DNA of 64,000 nt from Fragilariopsis cylindrus CCMP1102 (GCA_900095095.1 FMBT01000300.1:124001-188000), one strand, 5' to 3'. Shown: positions 46,954-58,670, counted from the stretch's first letter. Translations and numbers: made by a program. The notes: a model not told the origin generated them from the letters alone.

Positions 46954-49900
46954 ATGTTGACTCCGATTATTGTCAACGGCATAACGACGACGAATGAGAA
47001 TCAGAATGAGAACGAGAACGATTGTATAAAACGACAAGGATTACGAAAACGGAAACGACAATATCACTTTCATCGATCGAAAATATTCGTCTTTTCTTTA
47101 TATTGCTACTATTGTTACTGTGGAATGGTTGATATCAAAATGATTTCCTTCCATCGATCATCATCATCATCAAGTAGTAGTAGTAGTAGTAGTAGAACGA
47201 TCGCAAGATTATTTTGTTCCGCTTGGGGCATGTCATCTTCTCCACAACGTCCACGACAACATCAGCAGCAGCAGCATCGCCTTCGTCAAAAATCAGCATT
47301 GATAAATGTACGTCGAACAAACAATTTTCGCCATCATTGGCATCATAGTAGCAGTACTAGTAGCACTACGACCACAAAACTTTTATTGGCAAAAACTAAT
47401 AACGACAATAAAAACAATGATAAATTGGCATTGGGTGATCTGGTATATATTATTCCTAAAAATGGCGGTACAACAACAACAACTCAAACGGGAGAAATTG
47501 AATCGATACGGGGTAGTGGATGGTATTCCATTCGGATTGATGACAATAGCAATAATAAAGATAATATTATCAAATGTCGTGGTAGTCAGATACAACGACT
47601 GGAAAATTCTGATGCTACTGAACGTACCGGTAGTAGTAGTAACGACAATATAAGGAAAATCACCACCACCAATAATAACAACAACAATCTTAGACCTGGA
47701 ATCCCTTCTTCATTGGAGACAATTGATAATAACAATGATAATGGTATGGAGGATGTCAATTCTTTTGCTGCAGAAATTATATCAGAGGTTTCACAACTAC
47801 CTCCTATTATATATGACTTAGATGCAGCAATCTTGAAGATGAAGACAGGAGGCTATTCCAATTTAATAGAAGAAACGGTAATCCAACAGGCAGCACACCA
47901 TGCTACGTATAAAAAATGGGTTGTATTTACGGACTTACATTGTTCACCAACTACATTGGATACATGCTTGGAGGTTTTACATATCGTACATGAAACAGCG
48001 ATGAAACAAACAGAGAAATGTGGTATTTTATTTCTTGGAGATTTTTGGCATCATAGGGGAACGTTACGTGTAGATTGTTTAAATGCAATCCTCAATGAAT
48101 TCCGATCATGGCAGGTACCAATGATTATGATACCGGGTAATCATGATCAAGTTACGTTGGGTGGACAAAATCATGGTCTAACATCATTAGAAAATTCGTA
48201 CCGTGTTGTTGGTCCTGGTGGGGATGATGTTCCAGGTCCATTAATTCTATCTCATCCAGCAGTATTTCAGAATGCGTTATTTGTTCCACATGTACGAGAT
48301 ATGGACATAATGAAATCAATTGTACAGTCCAACAAGGCAAAGGAATCATCTGCATTATTTGTCCATACCGAAGTTAAGGGTGCACTTATGAATGATATGA
48401 TCGTATCGACAAATGGTATTTCTCCATCAGTATTTCCTCCCCAAAAGAATATATACTCAGGACATTTTCATAAACCTCATTCTATCGAAACTTCGTCGTC
48501 ATCATCATCTTCTTCGACGATTGAATATATCGGATCTCCGTATCAAGTTTCTCTCTCTGAAGCGCAACAAGAAAAGCAACTAGTTGTATTGGATGCCGAT
48601 TTGGGTTGGCGATGTGAACAACGGATACCTATTTGTGTTGGAAGATGTCACTTTAAGTCATCATCATTAGAAGAATTACAACAATATAGATTATCAACTG
48701 GACATGAAGAAGATGAATCTGCTATTGTTGCGGCCGCGGATGGAACGATTCGTGTTAAGAAAGGTGATCGAATCGTAATAATATTCCTAAAAAAGAACAA
48801 AGAGGACTAGTAGTTACATCAGACGATACTGCATTGAAGTCCCAGATTCAATTGTTACGAGACCAAGGTGTTGTGGTTGAAGTTCGAGAGGTTAACAGTA
48901 ATAACGATAATCTCTCCTCTCCAACAATGCTACCAAACGATAGGTCGAAGACATGTCGCCCGTATCTACATGGAGGGCATATCTTAAGGATGCAGAAAGT
49001 CGAAATGAGTTTGCTAACGAGAACGATCACGATTCTTTACTTGAGATTGGGTTGAAGATCTTGGAAGAAATCGAGAGTACAGGAGGGGTTCAAAACAGGG
49101 GAGTACAACACGATCTGAGATTAACAAGTACATCAGCTACTGGTTTCGGTCCTTTTGAAGATGCTATTACATATCCACTCGAAAATCGAGGGTTAGTCCT
49201 ATTAAGAGGTAAATGCTAGATATTATTTTATGATTATGGCTTTAACATTGTTTGAGTTAAATACCAACACGCATTTTTGTCTCACTTCTCCCTATTTTTC
49301 TACTTCTTATGATCTTTCAGGATCAAATAGTGATAGTGGACCCGACTCGAATGGTACCGGCAAATCATCACTGGCTATGGCAACACTATGGGCTTTGACC
49401 GGTTGCTTAGATTCAAGGCCCGCTTCTGCTAGTTCTAAAGTTGCAGACGTGATCAACGATAATTCGAAAGTTGCTCACGTCACAGTCGAAGGATTCATCA
49501 ATGATCTTCCTTTTGTTATAAGTAGAACAAAAGGTACATCAAAAAGTGATCTCGTCTTTCACGTTGATAACGTTGACTTGACAACACAATCTACTAAAGA
49601 AACACAAGCTCTTGTCGAAGAGAAGCTTGGCGTAGACGCTCACATCCTTACGAGGGTGGCTTTCTACGGTCAACATGGTATGAACGATTTGCTTGAGGCA
49701 ACAGATACGAAGCTAAAGGATGAATTGTCACTAGTGGTCCCTCTTGATCTTTGGCAGCAAGCTAACTCTATCGCTCGATTAAAGTCACGCCAGGCTAAAA
49801 AGAAAGTGGACGAATTCGAAGGTATGATACGATTACGCAAATCCGATGTCGATACATTATCTAATCGTGTGTCTCGGGCGAAGGAATCGAGAGATTATAA

Positions 49901-51354
49901 GCAGAAACACCTTTAGAATCGAAGGAGAGATTGAATAATGAATTGAAGAGAATACAGAATCTCTAGATAAACCATCGACGAATCATCAAATGTCGAAATG
50001 CTACAAGCAGAGTTAAAAGGTGTATCATCGAATATTCATGATCTGAATGATCGTTACGATCGATCATGGCAGATAAAGATTCTGAAGTAAACCCTTTGAG
50101 GGAGGAATTGTCCCAAGTGCAAGATATCATGGTATCCGCGACGAGGATAAATAGCGCATCTGAAATGAATGTTCTTTCTTGTAAATGTCACTTGACTCAG
50201 CAAGAGCATCTATAAGCAAGATCCAAGAAAAATGGTCGCTAGACTTATCGCATGGGATTCCTTCCGTCTTGAAGCCTCCAGAAGAATGTCCAACTTGCTT
50301 ACAAGCCCTGCTATCAGACGGATCAGATAATTCGCTCGAAAATGCTCAGAAGATGATGGAAGTTGAAATTAAAGAAAGCCATAGTAATTTACATTCAGCA
50401 GAATATGCTTTTGAGGAAGCATCGTCGAAAGCATCAGAGTGCTCAAATACATTGGTAGCGCAGAAAAAGATACTACACGAGTTACAATCCGATCTTGAGA
50501 TTTTATCGACGAGATGGAGCGGGAAATTTCTTAGTTTACAAGATAAACTCAAAGAAAAGAGACAGATACAGAACAATTTGACCTCACAACTGTCAATGGT
50601 TGTCAAAGATTCCCAACTAATTGCTCAGAGCGAAGCTGTAAAGGCATCATTCAACGAAGAGAAAATAAATGCTGCTCATGCTAATGAGGTCTACGAGAGT
50701 TTGGACGTTGAGTTGTCTAGCGCAATGGATTTTTTGAAGCAAATCAGGTTAGAACAGGAAGAGGAAGAAAATAACCAGTCTATTTTGTCTACTGTTGGTG
50801 AAAGATTTGGACAGAGGGGTGTCCAAACTTACGTGCTAAAAAATACGGTTGAATCTTTAGAACGTGCTTCTCAGAATTATCTTGACCACCTCAGTGACGG
50901 AAGCCAACGCTTGGAATTGTCATTAGATGCCGGGGATAAAATAGTGCGTAATGCTTTTGTTCGGGGTCCTGATGGAGAATTTAAACACCGTCCTCTATCT
51001 ACACTGTCCGGTGGTCAATGGAGGCGTTGCTCTTTATCCCTATCATTTGCATTCGCAGAACTGGTGGCAAGCAAAGGACGGTTGCGCTCTTCGCTACTTG
51101 TATTGGATGAACCACTCACTCATCTTGACCGATCAGGACGTACAAAGTTCGGAGAGCTAGTGAGAAAAATGCTCAGCACTAATCAGGATGTACATCAGGA
51201 TATGTCTGGAATTAAAATCTCGACAGCGGTACTCATCCTGCAGGATTTGTCGGCCGAAGAACTAGAAGAGGCATTTGACGGTATTGACACAGTTATCAGA
51301 AAAGATGGGAAGAGTTATCTAAGACTTGATGAAGAAATTGGTTCTGGTATTTAA
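46954..51354 (+). CDS. SbcD-SbcC (Mre11-Rad50-like) nuclease-ATPase fusion, frame-disrupted
   Basis: One gene joins an SbcD-type phosphoesterase to an SbcC-type ATPase, which process DNA ends and hairpins. N-terminal part: hydrophobic, Ser-rich leader, an SH3-like segment (LALGDLVYIIPKNGG), then all phosphoesterase motifs: VFTDLHCSP, LFLGDFWHHRG, IPGNHDQ, FVHTEVKG, YSGHFHKPH. ATPase part: Walker A GPDSNGTGKSS after a true intron (49209-49320), coiled coil, zinc hook EECPTCLQAL, signature STLSGGQWRRC, Walker B SLLVLDEPLTHLD. Frame breaks near 48789, 48943, 49912, 49963, 49990, 50065 and 50183 each need one more base. With the intron out and seven bases added the length is exactly 1432 codons, and protein sequence continues across every break. 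Either sequence errors or gene decay. Confidence 0.85.
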
Positions 51355-52130
51355 TAAGGCAAACTCAAATTAGCTTACCTTCATTGTTATTCACATGTCC
51401 TCTTTTTACCATGTCACTTTAGGAGTTTTCTTTTTTCAAGATAATTATGAAGGCATAGTATACTCCATAAACTATTCACTTCTAGGCCTTGTAATACTAC
51501 CCCCGAGTCATATTTCTATATTGTAAAGGAAAAATGAATGATGATGCAGCTGTAACTTTGATCAACTGAAGATCAAATTATGGTAAGCTGCCTCTTAGAG
51601 GAGCAACAGTAAGGATATCAGGGTCCATTGTTTCTAATAAACAATCAATACATCTGCACATCTCCATCTTTTGGTTGTTGCTCTCTAAAAAAGCCTGTGA
51701 CACAATTTGTAACAAGGAGAAACTGAGCTCACAATAAATCATACAGTTTGATCCATCATATAGTGTGATAGTCAATTGTGCTGTTGTAGTTTCATCAGTC
51801 CTGATCTTAGTACTTATTTGTTGCAACATACATACCATACCATTCTTAATGGCAGGAAGTACTGTAGAACATGTAAATTGAACCAGGCTAAGAGGGAAAT
51901 TAGTGACAGCTAGTGAGTGTTAGACTGCAAAGGACAAAAGAGCAACACTACACCCTAGGTAGAAAAATTATATTCACTCCACTGTAGTAATTATAAGCTT
52001 GTTTCATGCATAAATAGGAGGAAAGAGGAGAACATGGTCTACTACTAGGTAGGCATATTCATGCTCTGGAATGATGGAAGTGTTGAAGGCTTTCTCAGCT
52101 GTCTTGCATTGTAAATATTCATAATTTCAA

Positions 52131-52148
52131 CCCCCCCCCCCCCCCCCC
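52131..52148. repeat. Homopolymer C run (18 C)
   Basis: Eighteen consecutive C in an otherwise AT-rich region; seen directly. Confidence 0.9.
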
Positions 52149-52681
52149 AGTGTATATGATATTATGTTCCTATTTAGGGTCAGTAACAATGCTGCTTAAT
52201 CACAAAAATAGGTCTTTATTTCTATACCAAGGAACTCAAAAAAAGATTATTGCAGACTCAGAGAAATGAATTATTGCAGACTCAGAAAAATGAATGAATG
52301 ATTGGACACTCACAGATACACCCTGAATATAATCAAACAAATCATATAGGATGAAGATAACGAAGACAAGATTATAGAACAGTAAAAGGGAGAGGGAATA
52401 TGGCTGTTTTTTGGCTAAGCGAATAGCTGTTTCTCACTAGTGTAGCAAAACAATAAAATGACAACTGAAAATACAACATTTGAAAATACAACACGAAATT
52501 GTTATCTTCTCCTCACTAAGTATAGTAATAGTGCTATACTGTTAATCTCCGAACTCTTTGGCATATCCCTACTAGTTCAACAACAGTTCAATCAGATGTT
52601 TAATGTACTACAATGTAATGTGCCATAAGAATTACAAGAATTACAAATATTTTTATGGTAGGCATAATAACGCGACTACAG

Positions 52682-53034
52682 TACTTCCTCCATGCAACGG
52701 AAAGTGTCGCGCGGGCTTTCGTTTGAAAATTTTTAACGTGCATTTCACACATGCTAATTTGGTCTATCAGAATGCCTATTTCAGCAGGAAATATATAACG
52801 TTATGGATGTTGATATATGAAATCTGTGTAGAATAAAAGTTTAGATGGAACCTTCAAATTTTGAAAGAAATTGTTTATTGATAGAGTTGCACACAGTTGA
52901 ATCATGAATAGTTTTACTAGTATTTGCTAGTTATTTTTGGGCATTATTTAGTTTTTTGAGTGATAGCGTGTTAATAAGAGGCTAAATTTTCAGGCGATAG
53001 CCCGCGCGACACTTTCCGTTGCACGGAGGAAGTA
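52682..53034. mobile_element. Stowaway/Tc1-mariner-like MITE, 353 bp
   Basis: The ends are inverted repeats of 40 bp that match at 38 positions: left 52682-52721 starts TACTTCCTCCATGCAACGGA, right 52995-53034 is its reverse complement. Just inside, TGAAAATTT is also mirrored. The terminal TA on both sides fits a TA target duplication, and CTTCCTCCRTGCAACGG recalls the CTCCCTCCGT start of plant Stowaway MITEs, which are mobilised by mariner transposases. The interior has no coding capacity, so it is non-autonomous. Confidence 0.85.
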
Positions 53035-53246
53035 AGTCATGATGACTGTGTGTGACTGAAATATTTCAATTTTTTGACACAACTTCTTTTCGAAGGTTCG
53101 AATGAGGACAACGAGAGGACACATATGTAGGTCCCTACAGTATTATTTGCACTTCGAAGTAACAACTACCAGATAAAATTATAATCATCATCTCCTCTAT
53201 CATTCCACGTTAATATCGCAGTACAATAGCAATTATAGCAATTAAT

Positions 53247-53829
53247 ATGACAGGCCAAGAAATGCGTGTTCACGTCAAGAGAAATTCGAAGAAGAAAAGT
53301 GGATACGAAGTGGAAAAGAGAGAGGATGGATTCTTTTACGGTAAGCAACGCAATCGAGTCGAGTCGAGTCGAGTCGAGTTGAGTTGAATTCAATACAATA
53401 CATGATATTGTTATAAGCTTTTTGACAGGGATAAGACTATTATCTACGGTGAGGTCTTTTTCAATTCTAAATTCTGATCTTAATCGTCTTTTTTCTCTTT
53501 GTCTGTTACGGTATGCTATATGAATATTTTGTGGCAATAAAAAACAAACTACTTTACCTTTCCATTTAAAAAAATAATGATCGACGATTATATTTTTCCT
53601 AGTTACATCTGTCCCTTCTAAAAAATCAAGTATCCAACCAGGAGATCGATTACTCGAGATCAACGGAATCAAATATACAGAATTTAAGACAGTAAAGAGG
53701 GCGAACGATCTTTTCGATACGATGGTATTAGACGTTGAACCAAATGACGACGAAACAGATTCCGACGAAGAAGATAGCGACAGTGAAAGTAAAGGCGAAA
53801 GTGAAAGCGACAGTCAAAATGACGAATAA
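53247..53829 (+). CDS. Small PDZ-domain protein
   Basis: Two exons: 53247-53340 and 53603-53829, with a 262-bp intron (GTAAGC donor, phase 1) that carries a CGAGT repeat; 106 aa. Residues about 5-85 form one PDZ domain: MRVHVKRNSKKKSGYEVEKR, DGFFYVTSVPSKKS, then IQPGDRLLEINGIKYTEF and a closing strand. The carboxylate-binding loop is not the classical GLGF, so peptide specificity cannot be guessed. The last ~22 residues are Asp/Glu/Ser only and may be a casein-kinase-type acidic tail. It is a stand-alone PDZ with no transmembrane segment. Both exons are too short to stand out as ORFs; the splice phase and the domain continuity support the model. Confidence 0.8.
53354..53380. repeat. (CGAGT)n repeat in PDZ gene intron
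   Basis: Five to six tandem CGAGT units inside the intron of the PDZ gene. Seen directly. Confidence 0.85.
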
Positions 53830-54685
53830 AATGAGGATCTTAGACTAGACTAGACTAGAAGGAAGAACAGTAACGATGAAATATACCAACTAGATCACCT
53901 GTCAAACTCAAACCAAGAAGATTGTTCTCAATCGAATCGTGATCCAATCAATCACTCAATCACTCAATCAATCAATCAGTCAATAATTCATTGTATCATT
54001 ACCATGGTACAAAACGAACGCTTGAGAAGAAGAAAAAAAACTTTCTATCGCATATTTGAAATATTCGATTTTTGTGTCGAAAGCCATCACTGATCAATCT
54101 GCTACCTTTTTTTTAAAACTCATCGCATAACCAAAAAATATACTTATTGCATAGATATGATTTGACCTATGTATGTTATTTCCAATCTAATCTAATCCTT
54201 ATATATATATAAAAGAAAGAACGATCTGCATATTGAAATCCATCATTTGCCAGAGTGGATACAACTATTGTACAGATATAGAATTTGAAAGGTTTAGTCG
54301 TATATTCAAAAAATCAGATACTACTTTATCCACCTATAAGAACTTTCAACTGTAGCGTTGAGTTAGGGAGTTTGTAAGAGAGGCCTCGTAATCATTATCT
54401 ATTGTACTAATGTGATACAACCCAATTAATATATAGGTCGGTCATATTTTGGCACGACTGAATATTAATGATTGGTCTGTCCTCTTCCGTCCTTCACTGA
54501 TTTTCTACCTCACACACTTTGTTTAACGAAGCGCCAAACTTGTGGCAAAACAAGAATACTGTAACCACCACTAAACGTAAAAGTTGGATATAATACTAGT
54601 ACAACAACAACAACAACACAATACAATTAGCTAGTTGTACATATTGTAAAAAGTATATCCTATATTAAAAGTTAAATAAGATAAG
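53830..54685. promoter_or_regulatory. Intergenic upstream of eIF3b
   Basis: 856 bp between two genes on the same strand. Contains AATC repeats (about 53945-53985) and, near the eIF3b start, ACAACA repeats in the expected 5' leader. No assigned promoter motif. Confidence 0.4.
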
Positions 54686-56940
54686 ATGGCAGAAGAAATG
54701 TCAGCCGAAGACCAAATAATGGCCGATCTAGCCGCTGAGGCGGAAGAATTGGATGGATACTTTTCCGATGCATCCCTCGATCCAGAACCTAGATATCCAA
54801 ACTTGAAGGAGAGCTTCGATACTGCCATTGTCGTTCTGAACTTACCGAAAGTACCAGAAGCCAAACGCGGAAAGTTAGAAAAGGTGGTAACAAAAATCAT
54901 TTCTCGTTTAGGAAACTTAGCTGCCAATGAAGATACAGGCTTCACTGGTTTCTCAATGCCATTCAATGCAGAAAAGGCTTCCACGGAAGGATTTTGTATT
55001 GTCGAATATGAAACACCTGAGGAGGCTAAAAATGCGATTAGTGTACTGAATGGGTACAAATTCGACAAGAATCATTCGCTGATTGTTTCACCGTACGTTC
55101 GTGCTCAAAAATTAGAGAATTTGGCAGAGAAAGAATTCGTGGAACCGGAACAAGCACCCTTCGAAGAGAAACCAAACGCCATGTCATGGATGGAAGATTC
55201 TAGTCAACGTGACGAATACGTCATCCGACAGGGTAAGGAAACCATCGTTAGTTGGTTTGATGGTAAGGTCGACCCAATTGTGGACTATGACGGGTCACGT
55301 GAGAAGGAAGCCGGTGTGAATTGGTGTGAATATTATTGTCATTGGTCTCCGAAGGGAAGTTACCTAGCGACGTTGGTACCCGCTAAAGGAGTTATTCTCT
55401 GGAGTGGTTCCACATACGAAAAGGTTGGACGGTTTGTAGCATCAGATGTAAAGACGGTACTATTCAGTCCACAAGAAAATTATATCCTTACCAACAACAT
55501 GAGATATGATGACGAACAGGCTATTAAGGTATATGAAATCCAAACGGGAAAACTCCTTCGAACCTTTGCATTATATCCTGATAACATTGAAAGAGAAGAA
55601 GAAGTTCCCCCACCACCGTTCCAATGGTCCCACGATGATTCTTATCTTGCACGCATGGGCAAGGATTTAGTCTCTATTTACTCTACACCATCTATGAGAT
55701 TATTGGATAAGAAATCTCTTTTGGCTGAAGGGATCCACGAATTCCAATGGTCCCCTAAGTCGAACGTTTTGGCTTTATGGGTAAGTTCCTTGCTTTTTTT
55801 ATTTTACGTTGGTATCTCCCCCAATTTGTGTCATCTTTCTTCTCTAATCCTTCTTCTTCCCCCTCTCGTTTTTAGTCCCCGGAACGAAACAACGCTCCCG
55901 CCCATGTCGATCTCATTGAAATTCCTAGTCGAAAGAAACTTCGACAGAAGAATCTTTTCAATGTTTCCAACTGCTCAATGGTATGGCAAAATGATGGTGA
56001 CTATTTAGCTGTCAAGGTCACAAGACATACAAAATCGAAAAAGACTCTCTACAATAATATCGAACTATTCCGATTGAATGAAGCCGGTATTCCTGTTGAA
56101 ATGCTTGATATGAAGGATGCCGTTATGTCATTAACATGGGAACCTCGTGGATCGAGGTTTGCTATGATCCATGCCGAAAATCCTTCCTCAACTAAGGTTG
56201 ATGTCTCCTTTTACGATATGATGAAAAAGAGCGAGACAATGAAGAAAGTAGGTAAAAAGGGTGCGCTACAAAAGCAAACGACATTGGTTCCTGAGTTGAA
56301 CAAGATTGAAACTTTGACAGGAAAACAATGCAATTGTCTCTTCTGGAGTCCCGCAGGTTCCACCATACTTATGGCCGGTTTAGGTGATTCCGCTTCTGGA
56401 ACATTGGAATTCTACGACGTCGATACCAAATCTTTGACGATCAAGGAGCATTATCGTGCCAATCAAGTACTATGGGATCCTGACGGTAGGTCGGTAACGA
56501 CATGTGTGTCCCAACCCGTCGAAGGTGGTCACTTCAAATTCGCTATGGACAACGGATACATTTTGTGGTCCTTCCAGGGTAAGCAACTCTACCAACAATC
56601 CTTTGAAACATTTTATCAATTCGAATGGAGACCTCGCGAAAATCTCCTGTCCAAGCCGGAGATTGCTAAGGTTAGGAAGGAACTTAAGAAGTATGAAAAG
56701 CAATTCGAAAAAGCCGACAAGGACCGCGCAAGAGCACTTTATCTGGAAGAAACGAAGGGCAAACGTCAAGAACGGAAAAAGATCCGAGATATTCTTTCCC
56801 AACTTCGAGAGCTTCGAAGAGAGCAAAGGCCCAGACACATCGAGTTGTTGGATGGATACGACAGTGACGATGATACCAACTATGTTGTGCGAGAAATTTC
56901 GATTGAGACTATATTATCTACGAAGGAAGAAACTGTTTAA
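54686..56940 (+). CDS. Translation initiation factor eIF3 subunit b
   Basis: Two exons: 54686-55780 and 55876-56940 (intron 95 bp, phase 0); 719 aa, in the family range. eIF3b is the scaffold subunit of the eIF3 complex on the 40S ribosome. After an acidic N-terminus comes the RRM (TAIVVLNLPKVPEAKRGKLE, GFCIVEYETPEEAKNAISVL), then the beta-propeller with family blocks WMEDSSQRDEYVIRQG, WCEYYCHWSPKGSYLATLV, FSPQENYILTNN, PPPFQWSHDDSYLARMG, EFQWSPKSNVLALW joined across the intron to SPERNNAPA, and CNCLFWSPAGSTILMAGLG. The C-terminal helical segment (RKELKKYEKQFEKADKDRAR, LREQRP-type end) binds eIF3i/g in other organisms. Frame unbroken. Confidence 0.95.
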
Positions 56941-57320
56941 TTTCTCTTTCATTTAAAATAAAGAAATTATAAATAACAATACCTTCTTAACGTGATATCT
57001 TGATAGACACGAGTTAGTTATTTAATTATAAGCTATGAATTTGAACGATGGTCGTGTATCGTTGTAATATATAGTAAAACATGTTCTTGGTTGAATCCTC
57101 AGTATAATATTGAGGAGAAAATACAAACTCGTTTATATCATTTTTTTTAAATGAATGACGATCGTGATGTTGTTGTTATTGGAAATTTTTTGCACCACGT
57201 ATCTTTATTGGGACTATATTTGTCATTCGGGATAAAAAGTTACTACAAATTTAATGACGAATAAATTAATACCGCTGTTAGGGGTTTCATGATTACTATT
57301 ACATATATTCTGTAGTTTAT
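56941..57320. other. Intergenic between convergent genes
   Basis: 380 bp AT-rich 3' region of eIF3b and the phosphatase gene. AATAAA-like sequences at about 56957 (plus strand) may be polyadenylation signals. No gene seen. Confidence 0.45.
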
Positions 57321-58670
57321 TTATTCCTCCATTAGTGCCTTCCTAAGCTTTTCACGTCGTTCCGGACCGAATCCTATCCAATCGCAGTATCCCTCCACAC
57401 CACCGTAGTTTTCTTTCATAGCTAATAGCGTATCCGCCATGACCTCCGGTGGAGCACCGAGGAAGGTTTTGGCATCCAAATTCCGCTGAGAAAGCGCCCC
57501 AACCATAGCCTTATGATCGTTCATTTCTGCGTACACGTTAGCTGACAGAGAATAGTCTTCGACGATATCTTCTAATTTTGCACCACAAACGCTCAAGATG
57601 ATGGCAGTTATAATTCCCGTACGATCTTTCCCGGCAGTACAATAAAATGCTACAGGATGACGGTCACTTTCAGCGCAAAGATCAAGAACGTATTTGATTC
57701 CCGGAGCTCCAAATCTTAAGAGCAAATCGTTGAGCATGATCAACCCACCTGAGTTGATTTCTGTAATGAAAGGTTCCTTCAATGAGTTCCATATACGCTT
57801 ACTAAGGAATGCTCCGGGTGCCTTGATTATAGCCTTGGCGATATCACGCTTACGAACTTTAGTGACAGTCCCCCGAACGTACTTAAATTCATTCATCAGT
57901 GAGACAAAATGTCTTTCTTTACGATCACCCGACTTGGTCAAAGATCGTCCGGCCGGTACAGTTTGGGGATCATCACATCCTACATCGCACATCTCCTCCT
58001 CCGCTGACACTACATCATCGTCACCACCTTTTTTAAATCGTGATTTTCGTGATTTTTCAACGGGAGAAATGCCAGGTTTCAGTTCCTTAAGACATCCATC
58101 TCTTCTACGTCCGTTTTCGATCCAAACCAAGTCGGTAAATCCACTAAAGATGTCAGCCATAAGAGCATCATCGTCACGGAGTTCGGTAGGACTACGTAAA
58201 TCGACCATGGTCGTGATACCTAATCCTTCAAGGAGTATTTTTTGATCCGCTTCGGTTGCGTCTCCCAATCGTCCCGTTCGAAAGATCCGTCCCGCTACGA
58301 TGGGAGATGAAGCAGTTGCCCCCAAATCACGGCAATTTTTGATCTTTTCAAAGGGTAAGTTGCGTTCTTTGCACAGAACTCGAATCTCCTCCTTGTACAA
58401 TTTCGTTTCCTCGGTGTCTTCTTCTATAACTATATCCTCTACACTATTCTTATCTTCTATACTGACATATAAGCGTGAACAACTTTGATTGTTGCATTTT
58501 CTATGATTGCTAAATGACGACAAAAGCGAGTTTCGAGTCTGTGCTACCAATAACGGTATTGGAAAAGCATCCGCGACTCGACCATTGAAATCCATAGAAC
58601 TCCATGCCAAAAGCAGAAACGCGGCGCCATGCATAAACCTATAAGACGTTGTCGTCTTCGACTCCATCAT
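57321..58670 (-). CDS. Plastid-targeted tyrosine/dual-specificity phosphatase-like protein (PF13350 type)
   Basis: 449 aa, single exon. The N-terminus has a hydrophobic core (AAFLLLAWSSMDF) then RVADAFPIPLL, a signal peptide with Phe after the cleavage site, as in diatom plastid preproteins. The phosphatase opens NCRDLGATASSPIVAGRIFR, then TTMVDLRSPTELRDDDAL, and has the catalytic loop FYCTAGKDRTGI (C-x5-R-T/S). This arrangement matches the bacterial-type PF13350 (Y_phosphatase3) group. A charged insert of about 90 residues (GGDDDVVSAEEEMCDVGCDD) lies between the two motifs. Family members act on phosphotyrosine or phosphoinositides; the substrate here is unknown. Confidence 0.85.
   Translation of the reverse strand: MMESKTTTSYRFMHGAAFLLLAWSSMDFNGRVADAFPIPLLVAQTRNSLLSSFSNHRKCNNQSCSRLYVSIEDKNSVEDIVIEEDTEETKLYKEEIRVLCKERNLPFEKIKNCRDLGATASSPIVAGRIFRTGRLGDATEADQKILLEGLGITTMVDLRSPTELRDDDALMADIFSGFTDLVWIENGRRRDGCLKELKPGISPVEKSRKSRFKKGGDDDVVSAEEEMCDVGCDDPQTVPAGRSLTKSGDRKERHFVSLMNEFKYVRGTVTKVRKRDIAKAIIKAPGAFLSKRIWNSLKEPFITEINSGGLIMLNDLLLRFGAPGIKYVLDLCAESDRHPVAFYCTAGKDRTGIITAIILSVCGAKLEDIVEDYSLSANVYAEMNDHKAMVGALSQRNLDAKTFLGAPPEVMADTLLAMKENYGGVEGYCDWIGFGPERREKLRKALMEE

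Larger units (their letters stand above)
51355..53246. other. Intergenic with MITE and poly-C tract
   Basis: About 1.9 kb with no gene recognised. A weak ORF on the minus strand (51578-51838) has no domain. It holds a run of 18 C (52131-52148) and the MITE at 52682-53034. Confidence 0.6.

Noticed and set aside
49916-50185. Extra introns explaining the frame breaks in the fusion gene
   Set aside because: Coiled-coil protein sequence continues across each break in another frame, so removing sequence would delete coding DNA; single-base losses fit better.
51578-51838. 86-aa minus-strand ORF after the fusion gene
   Set aside because: No recognisable domain, no supporting splice or regulatory sign, and the composition is like the surrounding non-coding DNA.
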